A stretch of DNA of 64,000 nt from Pseudoscleropodium purum (GCA_963969395.1 OZ017796.1:44444243-44508242); one strand, 5' to 3'; positions 1 to 13,190 are shown, numbered from the stretch's first letter. Numbers and translations: made by a program. Notes: generated from the letters alone by a model not told the origin.

Positions 1-2783
1 CTTTCTGGGTGCTGGTGAAGTACGTCTATTCTTATTCCTCACTAATTATTGCGGTTTTGTTTCACGACTTCTTTCACCTTCCAGAACGTAGCCTCATGAA
101 TCTACGTACCACAATAACATTATCCAGTTACTATACATGTTATTTAATTTTGAGTGGAAGTCTGGCTCTCTTGTTCGGTAGTTTTGGGACTTACAGAATT
201 AGAAGATCGTAGTTGTGGGACTAGGAATTCTCTTTGTTGAAGTCAGTGGAATTTTGTGATATATCCAGGCAGGTACAGGTATTGCTGAAATTATCGCCTT
301 GGAAGTATCGAGGCAGGTCAGTTACCTCCGTCGTTTACCCATGTCAACATGTGATAATTATTACAAGCTGTCACCATTTGACCATCCTCAATTGTCTCAA
401 TTGTCTACCAATTGGCCGCCTAACAACTCAAGTGGTGAGATTATATCGATTGTGATGGACAATGAGAAAGGTCCAATCCTATTGAGATAATGATCGCTGA
501 ATACTTAATGTGCAATAGCCAGTACATAGCCACCATGAACTAATCTATTTTTCTTGTGAACTCACCCTAAACCGAATAGTTGTAGATTAGCTGTGCTAGT
601 CTAATGTAATTTTCACGAAACAGATCACGAAAATTCCAATGAAGATACGAGGTGGAATTTTTGAAACGATTAGCTTTAGTCAAGAGGTATGAGGACTCTA
701 ATGCATTGTAGGGATAACGCTAGTGTTTAAGACTTGGTTGCTCATTGTGATAATTGAATTTTGTGATATTCACAAGCTTTCTTAAAGTGGTGTGATGATG
801 CCACATGAAAGAACACGAAACTATGTAATTGTTAACCAGGTTTTGATTTGGATACTGGAATTGATACGATCGAAAGTGAAAAATGTAGGGGAAAATGACA
901 GTCGAAGAAGCACGCAAAGCAATTCACCTTGTGGACTCCAAGGTACTGTGAGACCTCACTTGGTCAATTCATTCATAAGTGTGCGGCGGGTCTGCCTGAT
1001 ATTCGATTTTATGTTTCTCTCCAATGCATGATGTAAATTACATTTTTATGCATTGCAGGGTTTAGTGACCAAGTCACGATATGAATCACTACAAGAACAC
1101 AAACGGCCCTACGCACATGATCACCCTCCTGCTCATAACCTTCTCTCTGCAGTGAAGGTGATATGGACAACTGAGTTCTAAACTACAGCGGTCATTGCTC
1201 ACCTCATATGTTTTCTCATAAGATGCTTACTTGAATCCTAATTAGGATTGTTAATGTTTTGATTTGGTTTCTTTTTCAATATCTAAGACTTGGTTCTTCT
1301 ATTATGGGGTACCCTATGCTGTTTAGGCCTTGAAACCTACCGTGTTGATCGGAACCTCTGGAAAGGGTGGAACTTTCACCAAGGAAGTGCTCGAAGAGAT
1401 AAGTGCATACCAGGATGTAAGTTCTGTTATTTTGATTTTTTTGCTCTAACAGTGCAGCCCAGCAGAATTACATGTAATTTCAGATAGATAAATTCCCGTT
1501 TGGGGTTTTTCTTTTGGAGGTAACTTGGGCATAAGCTCTATAGGACCATTTTTGATTTGTTTGTCTTACCCAAGGTTCGTATACTGGAACACTGTTCTTG
1601 CTATCGGGAGCTTGAACCTTTGTTAAATGCCAGGACTTGGAAAGAGGCCCGGTCCCTTGTTCCTTGAAAAAACGAAACTTCATCATTTCTTGAAAATCTT
1701 AACATTTCTGTTGGAATCGATTAGGTTGAACACTTTTAGATGCTTATCCAATTATATCTGCAGAAACCAATCATCATGGCACTTTCAAACCCTACCTCGC
1801 AATCTGAATGCACTGCCGAGGAAGCTTACAAGTACACCAAGGTATGATTTTTTAAATTGATCGTTGTATCGGTTTTACACTTAGTGATGGTGTATATTAC
1901 TTTGTGCCAAGAACACGCAGAGGCTGTGGCACTCAATACATCGGATGATAATTTACTGGTACTGTCTTATTGTTTATAACCGGAATTGCAGGGAAAGTGT
2001 GTCTTCGCTAGTGGAAGTCCGTTTGGTCCTGTTACATACGAGGGTAAAACATATGTAATTGGTCAGGTATGACTTTCTGAATGTTTCAATGTATCGTACT
2101 TTTTCATCCTTTTATCGTTGAAGATTCTTAGCCGATTCTGTAACAACAGCTTCTTTAGAACATGCTTACACTGTAGATGTAAACCGATATGGCATTTGGT
2201 ACACTTCCGTAATGGTTCTTCTTCGACTTTCTGCTCAAACACGCTCTGTTGTGCAGTCCAACAATTGCTACATCTTCCCCGGCATAGGCCTTGGGTGCGC
2301 TATTTCGGGGGCTGTGCGTGTCCATGATGATATGTTCTTGGCTGCTGGTATGTTGTTCCATTTCCTCCCCCCATTTGGATACTTCCAATCGTTTATATTT
2401 CGAACTTCCGTTTACCTTCAACTTCAGTCTTGTCCCTGTTCGTATTATTTTTTCTGATGGGTTCTCTGGTATATTTAGCTGAGGCACTTGCGAAGCAGAT
2501 CGATGAGGAGCATCTTGCTAAGAATCAACTGTATCCTGCATTTTGCGAAATCCGCGAGATCTCAGCCCATATTGGTGCTGCGGTAGCTGCAAAGGCTTAT
2601 GAATTGGGTATGCTGTTTCTCACTGTATTATGAACATTCTTCATTATATCAAAACACATAAGTTTTGACAACATTTTGGGGTTGATGCATGTAGGATTGG
2701 CAACAAGACTTCCGAAACCGAAAGACCTCTTTGCTTATGCCAAGAGCTGCATGTACAGTCCAAGCTATCGCAAATATCGGTAG
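1..2783 (+). CDS. NADP-dependent malic enzyme, C-terminal part (5' end outside window)
   Basis: This is the 3' portion of a plant-type NADP-malic enzyme gene, which decarboxylates malate to pyruvate, CO2 and NADPH. Ten exons join in frame with GT-AG introns: 1-19 (partial), 269-316, 889-942, 1059-1157, 1327-1416, 1764-1841, 1992-2066, 2257-2347, 2479-2607 and 2695-2783, giving about 256 residues against roughly 580-640 for the whole family member. Visible marks are the dinucleotide-binding FLGAGEAGTGIAE, the VDSKGL segment, [46 protein letters not shown] and the C-terminal [11 protein letters not shown] followed by TAG. The first three residue blocks span very short exons. The segment [10 protein letters not shown] differs slightly from the more usual GTSGVGRTFT-like form. 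Cytosolic or plastid location cannot be told because the N-terminus is missing. A possible AATAAA poly(A) signal lies at 2874-2879. Confidence 0.93.
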
Positions 2784-2873
2784 ACTTACAACTGCGGAGT
2801 ACAAGTTTGGAGTCTGGAAAACACACCATCCTCAGGACATTTACCAAGGGGATCATTCATTTGCCATCAATTG

Positions 2874-2879
2874 AATAAA
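2874..2879 (+). terminator. Candidate poly(A) signal of the malic enzyme gene
   Basis: An AATAAA hexamer lies about 90 bases after the malic enzyme stop codon, a usual place for a plant near-upstream element. This is based on motif and position only. Confidence 0.4.
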
Positions 2880-3130
2880 AATTGTGCATATTCCTTTTTT
2901 GAGAATTCCAATTGGTTCATTTTTTGTGTGCAGCTTAGCCTCCTTGCATACTCAATTAGGTTCTGGTTCTGGTTCAATAAACGTGTAGTCATTCCAGATT
3001 TAAGTGTTAAATGTTACATCATTCGATAAGTACTGTTTCATATCTGCATTTCCACATGAGATAAGGTAGTTTAGATATGATCCTTCTCTGTTGATCAATT
3101 CCATTTTTATAAAAAATTCATAGATAAGCC

Positions 3131-3350
3131 ACATCACCTAAGAATTGGCAAAAAATGTTTTTTCAACATACTTGGATGTACATCTATTTCTTGTAGTTCC
3201 TACAAGAGGCTCTTGAAGACATTCATAGTCTACACAATGGACATCACTAAAGAATTGGCAAAAAATGTTTTTTCAACATACTTGAATGTATTTCATCTAT
3301 TTCTTGTAGTTCCTACAAGCTCTTGAAGACATTCATAATCTACACAATGG
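3131..3350. repeat. Two-copy tandem repeat, 110 bp unit
   Basis: Two head-to-tail copies start at 3131 and 3241. Both begin acatcac and run through aagaattggcaaaaaatg to the phrase ending tctacacaatgga, with a few substitutions and small length differences. They contain no coding frame. The rest of 2900-4391 is AT-rich and shows nothing else I recognise, apart from a loose duplication of about 80 bp near 3570-3690. Confidence 0.75.
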
Positions 3351-4391
3351 ACGCAATGACTTATAGAAATTAATTCTTTAGGTTCCAAAGTAGTTTTGGC
3401 CAAAACAAAAATATTCTAGGAATCATTTCTAGATCATTGGTTGTACAAAAAAATCTAGGTAGATGTATACAATCCCACCATGTAAATGGAAGAGTATATG
3501 ATGGACATGCCACATCTAGAAAATTATTATGATTCACCTACTACATTGAAAGAAACTATGATAAAAGTGATTGTATAAGTAGGTCTTGTTTGTAATGTCT
3601 AAAAAGTGTGAAATACAATGTCTCACAAAATGAGCATATGAATAGGTTTTGTTTGCAATGTATGAAAAATGTAAAATGCTATGTCTCATTATAATCACAA
3701 AGAGAAGGTAAGAGTAAGATGTTTTGGATTATGAATACATGGTGGTGATGTTCCCAAATAGAAAAGAACCACATGTAAACGCATGCATAATTGCACTATA
3801 AATATGAATATTATACCAAAAAATAACTAGATTTGGAGTATGTAGAATCTTTTCTTGAAAAATACATATAAGTTCTTGAATGCAATATTTCTCATTGATT
3901 TAAGCTTATAGCAATAGAGGTATAGGTTAAAAGGTCATAAAATTCTACATAAATTTTGATTTTACATAACTTTGTTGTACAAAGATGGAAACACTAGCAT
4001 ATCCTTCGCCCAATCCTTTAGGCCTTCCTTCTTTCACTACAATGGCTAGTCAAATAGACATTCTTTTGTCATTGCCCCCTCCCCTCCTAAAAGAAATTGC
4101 TCAAGACTCAACTTGTTTGTTGTCTTCCTTTTGTGCATGTGGATTGTACATCTTGCATCTTTTGCACTTTTTTCTATGTATTTTCTGGTAACATAGTCAT
4201 GTGTAAATTCCATAACTTCCACATATGTTCATATTTTATAAATCAAAATTTTATAAATGATGTTGTGCTCACAAAAATCTCTTTCTACCAATCAAATTCC
4301 AAATTCTTGTTGAATTTTTCTAATTTTTGTATTACACATCTTTGCAACCATTTTTGGATCTTGTAGGACTTAAAGGATTAATATGGCTTTA

Positions 4392-5692
4392 GAGCATCAT
4401 CAATCCATCTCTCTAAAGGATTCACTAACTAATTATCTTATTATCTTTTGCTTGGTGTAAAATTTGAACTTATGACTACTATTATTGGAAGCACATTAAA
4501 AAACTCATTGAATAGATACAATTAAATTTGGATTTGAAAATAGGACAAAAAAATAAAGCCCATTGAAAGAAAGCTTAAAGAAAAAAAACCTTGCATGTGC
4601 CATTACAAACTATACCTAACCCCTAAATATTTTCAACTATGTTTTCACCAAAAACACTTGAAAATTGCCATCTCTAGTGCAAGCACCAAATTTTAAAAAA
4701 AATACTTTTTTGGACATATATAACCATCATATCTTGTAGTAATCTAGTTTCAGAAGATGTGTAAGAAATTTCAGAATTTTCCACCTTACAGATTGCAAGA
4801 TATTAGTGTTGATGTAACATAAATCTTTTTTCTGACTCAGTGAAAAACGAGGCAGCTGCACTTCACAAGGTCACATTTTCATGAAATAATGTCCAAAGTC
4901 GTGGTGCTTCTTTGGATTCATTTTTCAAGGCAAGTTGTCTACATACTTGAAAAAATTCAAATCATTTGGAATTGCATAACATATAGGGAAAAAATTGTAA
5001 ATAAAAAAAAATAGAGAATGATTCAAAATATTAAATTGTTAAGAATTTAATTATGGAATTGAAAAATGCCCAATCCCAATGGTTGTAATGTAGTAATAAA
5101 AAATCTACATCATTTTTTTATTTTTATTTTTCAAAAATATTAAAAATTGAGTTAAATAAAGGACTTCAAAGTTTATTTTAGAGTAGGAAATGTATAACCA
5201 GCCACAAACTAGAGCACCTCATAACTTTCATCTCATAAATCAAAATGGAAAGATTCAAAGCTTTCCACATCAAATTAAATTTGAAAAAAATAATTTCAAA
5301 TTTTTATTTTTGAAAAAAGTGATTTTTTAAGAAATTTTTGGGCTTCCCAATGAGTATTGAAAGTGACATATCATACAATAAATTTTTGATTGTGTAATCA
5401 AAAGTTATGAAAATTGTTGGGCCTTAAAGCTACTCTTTGGGCACATGTTTGAAAATTTCAAAGAAAAAAGAATTCCATTTGTAGAGAGTTGCCTAAAATT
5501 GCTATGTTGTTAAAAAAAACAAAAACTTTGGTCCTTTAGGGGTTAAATCAAGGCAATGATACTTCAAATTTGAAAATTTGAAATGGATCAATGCACTTCT
5601 AATGATAGTAGTCACAAATTCTAATTTTATACTAAGCAAAAGATAATGAGAGAATTTAGTGAGTCATTTAGAGAATTGGATTGATGATGCTC
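4392..5692. mobile_element. PIF/Harbinger-like non-autonomous TIR element with an element nested inside
   Basis: The ends are long inverted repeats of more than 100 bp: 4392 onward (GAGCATCATCAATCCA) matches the reverse complement of the end at 5692. A 3 bp TTA duplication flanks both sides (4389-4391 and 5693-5695). A TTA target duplication plus GAGCAT-type ends is typical of the PIF/Harbinger superfamily. There is no transposase frame. The central part, 4620-5542, is a separate repeat with its own ends (annotated separately), so the element proper is only the two arms. Confidence 0.7.
4620..5542. mobile_element. TTAA-family repeat, copy A (inside the Harbinger-like element)
   Basis: The left end is CCCCTAAA preceded by CTAA (4616-4619, probably a decayed TTAA). 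The right end is GGTCCTTTAGGGG followed by TTAA (5543-5546). It shares with the other copies an internal gattgcaagat phrase (near 4790) and the phrase cccaaRgagtagcttta in reverse sense (near 5430). It is AT-rich and non-coding. No transposase is visible, so its class rests only on the ends and the TTAA target. Confidence 0.65.
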
Positions 5693-5695
5693 TTA

Positions 5696-8345
5696 GGGCA
5701 TACTCTTTAAGCTCCAAAAAAATTTCTTCCAAGGAAACCTTTAACTGTTCACTAGTTTATAATTATAATTTGAAATTTTTATCATGAGAAGCACATTTAA
5801 TATATACTAAGGTCTAGTAATCTTACAAATTTTTTTCCCAAATAAATTCAAGAAAAATTCATGAACTTTAGGAAGCTTTAAAATATTAAAAAATGAATAG
5901 ATTTCTAAACGACAAATTGTAGTGAAGAGAACTTTGATCATTATAAATTATATATATATAAAAGTGAAATCCAAAATCATACAACAATTTGAATCTTTTC
6001 TATATACTATCTACTATCTACTATCTTTAGAAGAATATGAGGGATTTTGCAACAACAATGTGCAACTTGTTTTGTAGTTGCAAAGGATGTTTTCAATTGA
6101 GTGACAATTTAAAGCTCATTGTTGCAATGGACAAGTTACATTAGTTGCAGACTTGCAGTCTAGTCATGGTTTTTTTTGTCATCCAATAGTATGTAAAGAA
6201 CTTCATGGACAGACTAGTCATGTTTGCAACTAGTCTTGTAGATTTGTAGATTTTAAAACATTAGTCTTAATGATTTGTGGATTTCAAAATTTCATATCTA
6301 CCTTCTTTTCATTTCTAGATTTTTTAATTTCAAATCTATCTTTTTCTAGATTTCAAAATTTTAGATGTACCTTCTTTCTAAATTTCAATTTCATAGATTT
6401 TAAAATTTCTTGAATATTAATTTTTTTAAATTAGAATTCTATTAAAATAAGTCATTGTACAAGACTACAATAACATACAAATCTTATATGTCCAATCTAA
6501 TGGTACTCTTTACAATAGATATAGGACAATCGATATAAGACAAATGGAAATGAACTTTGAAAGTAACTACGTAACAACTAAAAAACAACTATGGTCATTT
6601 TACAGTTGCAATTTTTTCTTAGTTGTTTCCTAATTGTTTTTTGCAACTATATAATGATTGCTTTGCAATTAAAACAACATAAAACAATTACATTAGATTT
6701 GGTACAAATAAAGAAAATTATTATTACATAATAGTTGTACAAAACACTAGTTGCATAGTAGTTGGTTGAGCCAAACATGTTTTTCTTCTAGTGCATTGCC
6801 ATTCTTTGCTAAAATTACAACTTGCATTTTATTGGACATATATATTAGAAATGAGCATTTGCAATTGATGTAGAGATACTTCATCCCATACCACTTGAAT
6901 TGTTTGTTTCATGTCTTCCTTATTCTTCAAACTACTCCGAAGCTACAACAAATCTTTGCCTATCTTCCAAAGGTTCTCTATTGAAATAGGACACCAAACT
7001 AACTTCTTCATACCACAAGCTTGCTTCCACTTCTCTAGGAGTTATTGTATTATATTCAAGTACACTTTACTACTATTCCATTGCAACTTGTGGTTTGAAA
7101 ATCTATACATTCTTTAGCATGTAAGAGTATCTTGAAGTTCACGGACTTTTTCCTAGATGAATCTCCTTCAGAAGAAATATTCAGAAGATTAGTGGACCCC
7201 ATTGTACTTTGAATTCGCTTCCAATGATAAGAAATTTGAAGTTCCAATGACAAAGCAGTGAAAAAGTTAGATTTGGCGGGGCAGTACACTGATCCTATTG
7301 AGGACGCCCTCACTCATTCTCACTTGGCCTTGAAATGTCCGTATTTCAAGGCAAAATTGTACTCTTATTATAGTAAGTAAAATATTTTAAAAGATGGGCC
7401 CAACATGGCATTTCATTTGGTTTCTTAACTTGTGCACTTCCGTCGGAACCATTGACCACTCAGCAGTCAGCACTGTTGCTCCCGCCACTGGAAGTGTCAA
7501 TGAAATAAAATAAAATAAAATAAAATAAAATAAAATAACTTCCTGACGAATACCAATGGGACAACAGGGACAGAAATCACAAAATATCAACAGATAATGC
7601 AATGCATACCTCAGAAGGCTGGCGAAACCCAAGTTATGCGGAATCATGAACTGAGTCAACTGAATCTGTAATGTAATGTAGGATCGATGCCAGCGACTTT
7701 TTGATTCCGATTCATGCTTATCTCACTAAATTAGCCCACTTGGAATGCTATTCTAAAAGTCTGGCAACTGCTGATCTGTGAGAATATGGAAACAGTACAC
7801 GTGGCATAGACTAGGCAAATCAGTGGCAAAGCATGCCGGGACTTTGGCATGCTCTATGAAACGGACTTGCTAAGCCCTTCCGTAGTGCATATTGCGAAGT
7901 CAGCAAATCAAAGACCTTCACACTCCAGATTCCTGATCCACTTCATCACACTAATTTGAAAAAAATTTGATTTCAAAATTGTGACTCACAAGCCAAGAAG
8001 GCGAAGATTCAATTGTATGGGCGAGTCCCGGTAACACTAAATTATAGCATTATTACCTCAACAACTCCCTGCTGGTTTCCGCATACTGTTTCTGCTCCCC
8101 TGGTAATAAGGGATCCTGCACTGTACACTTCTGAAATCAATAAAGCAAAGTAATACAAGCTACGAACATATACTCACATTCGCACTTGTGCCTTGAATGT
8201 GGCAGAGACTCCTATCAATCGATTATGTGCATCTGAGTTCTAGATATGAAGGACCCTAAAATGAGAAAGGGCGAAAGATTCAGCTATGAAGCGAATTGGG
8301 CTATAATATAATTCTTCACCCTCGAGTTCTACATTGCCGAGCTCG
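5696..8345. other. Intergenic, AT-rich, no gene recognised
   Basis: 5696-7000 is AT-rich with repeated short phrases built on gttgcaa and aaattt and no coding signal. From about 7050 the base composition becomes more even. A reading frame on the minus strand at 7056-7313 (85 codons) matches no family I know. 7550-8345 may hold the 3' untranslated part of the SPX-RING gene, but I see no decisive signal. Confidence 0.5.
7503..7538. repeat. (TAAAA)n microsatellite
   Basis: About seven uninterrupted units of the pentamer aaaat/taaaa are visible. Confidence 0.9.
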
Positions 8346-10403
8346 CTAACTAAACATTCCATCCCGCAAGCCCAAAAGTGCTTCCATTTGCTGATCGTAA
8401 AATTCCTTGGTAAGCTTCAGCTGTTGTTTTCGTTCCTGTAGGAACCGCTCCAGCCAATATTCAGAACACCTGCAGCAATTTTGCAGTCATACGTTAGGCA
8501 ATCACTTGATCAAAAGACGAATGATCAACCTCTCAAATGCATTGTGTGCAAGTATTGATTCCTTGATCAAGACACTCTACACAAAAACATAAAGAAAAAG
8601 GAGTACATAGGTTACGCGAAGTTGTAAGATATCACACACGCGAGCTGCTTCACGACAACGTGTAAAATGAAATAACCTACCTGTTCTTTATCAAAGAAGA
8701 AAGCTCCTTCAATTTCACTGCGTCAGCATAAACTCCAACCTGCAGACATAGCCAAGGTGAGATCCAGAGAACTGAACCAGAGTATTTGCAAGCGGTAACA
8801 TAAAATAAAAAAACTGGTTGGTTCCCGCCAAGTTAATAACAACAAACTGCGAGTCCAAAAGCAGATAACGAAGCAATGAGAACATGCAAAACACAACCAA
8901 ATGTACCTGGCGGCAAACGGCGCACTGTGCGTCGCAACGAGCTGCCTTGGGACCTTCATGTCCCAACACATTAGCAGCAGTGCATGCGCAATTGTTGCAG
9001 AATAAATGCCCACATCCTAAGGCTACTGGATCGAACAGTGTATCCTGCAGTGACAGCGAATCATATGAGGCTTTAGAATAAGAGTGTCGCATGAACCGAA
9101 AGAGATAGAACTCACAAGTTCAGGACATGGATAAAGCAAAAGTAGACCGAGAGTTAAGTACCAGGCATATGGGACATGAAAGGTCGAAGTCCAGATTTGC
9201 AGAATCCACCAAAGTGCAGGTGAGGGTCGGCGATGAGCTTTCAAAGTCGCAAGAAAATTCCCCAACCAATTCCGACTCTGACATGGAATGATCCGTACCA
9301 TTGGCAAGGTTCAGGTGCAGCGCTCCCAATTCCACCAAATACGGTGACTTCAAGAGCTCACCACGCATGGCCATTAATCGACTTTTCAATATACCACCTT
9401 CTCTCGATCTGTGAACCTGCACATAGAGAAAATTCTCAATGAAAAAGACATTTCTCAATGCAAAAGACATTATCCGCATTCCTACATTAATCGGCAACGT
9501 CCATAAACTTCGTTTGTAGCCAATCGGACGTAGAACACTTTATAATTCAACACCGGTAATCTTACTCAAACCATCCCCCCATGCCTCAAACAATGTCAAT
9601 ACCGAAAGTGTATCAAAAGAATACCTTGTCGTATTTCTTCAGAATTTTCCGAACAGCGATTGCATTCATTGATGCGTAGCTGATGAGGAGCTGACCCTCC
9701 TGAATCATAGCTTCGCGATTATTACGTTTCCGTCCCAAAAAGTACTTTCGCAATCCTTTTGCCATGTGCAACTTCACTAATTGCTCTGCACGGGTATTGA
9801 AGCATCCTACCACTTCCGACAGCTCCTCCATAAGCTCCCCAAAGAACTTCGCATCGCAACCTGCAGACCATGAGCATCTCATGAGGGTGTGCATGTACAA
9901 AAACTTACAGCTCATTCAGGACCCTTATCATATGACGGGAACTCAATGTAACAGTGAAATCAAAAGAATCGTTTCCACTGCACCCTCAGTGCCCATCAGT
10001 ATCTATGAGCATATGAACATCAAGCACACAGGAGATCTTGGCAGACATACTATCATGTTGCGTCAATGGTGCTATGCCAAATTCACATACCAGGGCATGA
10101 CTTTGGGCATGCGCCACTCATTAAGAGAGAATCATGCGACCCTTTTCTGTGCTTCTTCTTTGTCAGAATGGATGACTTGGCCTTCAAGCCTGCCGTCACG
10201 CAAGCTCGTGAATCCCCAGAGCGAGATAGCGATAACGACGAAGACATTTTAACGTCACCGTCACCGTCGGTAGTAGAGGCGTCAAGCATTGTACATTTCT
10301 TCAACACTTTCTTCAACTTCTTGAACTTCACGTAAGAACAGCCTGCCAGTTGCACGCTGGCTTCCTTCTCAATGAACTCAGTGTAGGTCTTGCCGAACTT
10401 CAT
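8346..10403 (-). CDS. SPX and RING domain E3 ubiquitin ligase (NLA/BAH1-like)
   Basis: Six exons on the minus strand join in frame: 10403-10091, 9860-9625, 9416-9162, 9044-8907, 8739-8681 and 8469-8346, coding 374 residues. The N-terminal SPX domain begins MKFGKTYTEF, has the basic helix KFKKLKKVLKKC, then KFFGELMEELSEVVGCF and the later AVRKILKKYDK segment; these lysines bind inositol pyrophosphates in the family. A C3HC4 RING follows: CPIC, then CGHLFCNNC, and CAVC near the end. The C-terminus is a basic-acidic helix ending GLRDGMFS. In Arabidopsis NLA (BAH1) this architecture works with UBC24/PHO2 to ubiquitinate phosphate transporters in response to phosphate and nitrate; the same role here is inference. 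An acidic and serine-rich insertion of about 50 residues (after residue 38) splits the SPX domain. Confidence 0.92.
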
Positions 10404-12460
10404 GCTTGTTCACTTGCATTAACCAACAACTTTGAATCACTTATATCACCAGTTCACTTCACTCCAAAATGCGTTGAACCAAGATTCTTTCCCAAACATC
10501 GACCTCTAGTGAGAGACGCGCGTGCTTCTATCGTTCAACACAAACAATATACTTCTCAGGTGAGGACCTCCAAGTCCCGAAGTTACATCAAACTCTCCCA
10601 AACAAAAGGGAGGTTTACTAAACTGCTTCGAACACCGATAAAGTTCCTGTAATCCTTATATTGAATGAATAATCATTAACTCCTCCGCTCCTGAAATGAA
10701 CCGAGCGTGAAGACCGACGATCGAAACAACCACAAAACCGGAATCCTTAAACTCAAAAAACGCCTCACTAAACCTCAACGAACACTTAAAACCCCAGCGA
10801 CAACAAAAGATCGGTAATCACCACAAAAACGATCCGAGTCTTCAGCAACAACTTCCAAAGCAAAACGACACCGAGCCAATGGACACCACGAAACGTCGAA
10901 GTCGGCTTATGAAGCTTCGAGAAGGCTACAAAACAAGGAGAAGGGGGCGCGTGATGGCGGAGGAGGAGTGACGACCGGCCGACCGAATGCACGGGACTCC
11001 AGAGGTGCTTCGAAAGTCGCCAATGAATCTTCTCCACCGCCAAAGTCGCAAATGAATCTTCTCCGCAACAACGAAACACCCCAGTTCCGCTACTTCCGCA
11101 ACCTAAGTTCAGCAATTACGTTATGTTTTCATTAAACTACTAATAAACCCAAATGGAAGCAGAATTCTATGTCGTCAATTAGGCAACTCAGAGTTCATGT
11201 TATTATCGTTGCTTCCACTTGGATAAGTGAGGGTTTGCGTAAGAAGTGTTCGGCGATGTGGAGGATTTTTTCAAAGAAAGCGGGCAAAATGTGTTTTGCT
11301 GGAATTGAAAGATGACCCATCAAAAGAAACGAGAGTTCTGCACTTGTGAGGTTTAAGAGATTTGGATTACCGATGTGGGGGCTTGTATGCATTGAGAATT
11401 GGAGCAGGAATGTCTGCAGACAACGTGAGCATGAAGCAAAGGATCAATTAGGGGTTGAGGAATCCATCGCCTTCTTGTACTGGACTGGACAGGGAGAGAT
11501 GCATCAAGATGCTGACGTGTTTCCACCGTGTCCTCCGTGTCCTTGTTTTAGTGGCACGCAAGCTGGCTACCCCGCCCTCGTGGCACTCAGCCCCTGTTTT
11601 CTCCGTCATTCCATTAGTCTTGAACCAAGGCTTATTTTTTCATTTTTTTTATTAGGTGCCTAAGCGATGATATAAAATATTATAGTGCTACTCCAAATTT
11701 CAACATTCATCCAGATATTGGACAGAAAATATGATATTACCGCACATCAGGAAAGTAACCCCTATTGAAACAATACTGCTGCAAAGGGTTAACAGTATAG
11801 TATTGAAAGTGTATTGTTGTAGTACAAAAGCAATATTGCAACGATGTAGTTTCAATGCAAATGCACTATTTCCACTAAAATTATATTGTTTCATTACTGC
11901 TTTGGTATTGCAACAAGACACTTCAAAACTATATTGTAAAAGGAGGGAAACCATTGAAACAATACTACAACAATACTAAGAAAGAGGGGTGGTTAATTCT
12001 CAATGCAGCACATATCACATCTCTAAAATTCTATATTTATCCACAATTTGGCAATCTCATCCAGTATTTTTTTTTAATTTGAAGTTTTCTAGCAAAAACC
12101 TCACATTTTGTTACCAATTTTTAAGTCGAATTATTTATTTTTTGGTGTAATCCAATACTAGAAAACCCCCCAAAAAACCCATCTTGAATCCCTAGCACTT
12201 CGACATCCAATTTTGGGATGACAAACAAATTGAAATTCATGTTTCTTTCTCATTAATACTTGGATGAAAGTCACCCTAATTTGTGGAGATACTTTATCAA
12301 GTTCTTGTCCTATCTAATGATTGCATTTGGTATTATTGGAGTACATATATTTAATTTTTTTTAATTACAAATATAGAAGTATATCAAGTAGTTGACTAAG
12401 CCGAAATTTCATTTACTCTATATCAAAATTAGATTTGCAAAGTTGAGGTCATAGATTTAA
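10404..12460. other. Intergenic: upstream region of the SPX-RING gene, no gene recognised
   Basis: 10404-11600 has near-even base composition and probably carries the promoter and leader of the minus-strand SPX-RING gene. The frames here, such as 10786-11115 minus and 11346-11663 plus, match no family I know and show no splice-consistent extension. At 11760-11975 short phrases such as ttgaaacaatact recur, giving open frames on both strands that look like repeat rather than gene. From about 12000 the DNA is AT-rich. Confidence 0.5.
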
Positions 12461-13190
12461 ACCTTGAAGGACCAACACTATTTTTTGTCAAAAAAAACTC
12501 AAAACTGCCATTTCTATTGCATTCACCTAAGACAACTTTAAAAATACTTTAAAAAAATATTGAACCATAGAATCTTGTACTTTACTTGTTTAAGATCATG
12601 TAGTAAAATTTTCATGAAATCTGAATGAACTTAATTTTCATTCTTAAATAAATTTTAATAGAAATAGATTCAAGATTGAAAGATATGTTAAATGGCGTTA
12701 ATTGCTTTAAATAGGATTGAAACACATTCATAATCCTAGTGGTAAGATTTTCTAGTAAGAAAACTTAACCTTGTCAAACAATTTTTTGAAAAATTGTGAA
12801 AATTGTATTAAAAAATGAATCTTATAAGTTATTTTTTCAAGAAGATGCTCAAATTGTTTGAAAAACAAGATTGTTCACAACTTTCACATCACTAATCCAA
12901 ATAGAATGAATCAAAGCTTCACATGTAGACAAAAATATGATTCATAAGAAAAATAATTAATTAATTTCAAATATTTGTGAATTTCTTTTCTATCCACCAA
13001 ATGAAAATTTGGGCTTTTTGTGGTATTACTTTGCTCTGAGGCATTGATTGAAATGAATTTACATTCCCACAAAGATAATAGGTTTTTCTATCTTATGAGA
13101 AATATTCAAAAGTTTCACTAAAAATTGAAGTTATAGGAACCTATCTAAAATCCATTTTTGTCCCCACGGAGACAATGGTCCTTTAAAAGG
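12461..13190. mobile_element. TTAA-family repeat, copy D
   Basis: The left end ACCTTGAAGGACCA is preceded by TTAA (12457-12460). The right end is CAATGGTCCTTTAAAAGG, followed by TAAA in place of TTAA. The interior matches copies C and E in order, including the run of A followed by actgccatttct near the left end and the phrase gtcccc..gagacaatggtcc at the right end. It is non-coding. The ends are more decayed than in copy B. Confidence 0.6.

Noticed and set aside
7056..7313. 85-codon minus-strand frame
   Set aside because: No recognisable domain, no splice-consistent extension, and it sits at the edge of AT-rich repeat DNA.
10786..11115. 109-codon minus-strand frame upstream of the SPX-RING gene
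   Set aside because: Composition looks like leader or promoter DNA and no family is recognised; it lies on the promoter side of a gene on the same strand.
11700..11979. Overlapping open frames on both strands
   Set aside because: Short phrases such as ttgaaacaatact recur here, and the frames encode no known family; it looks like a repeat fragment.
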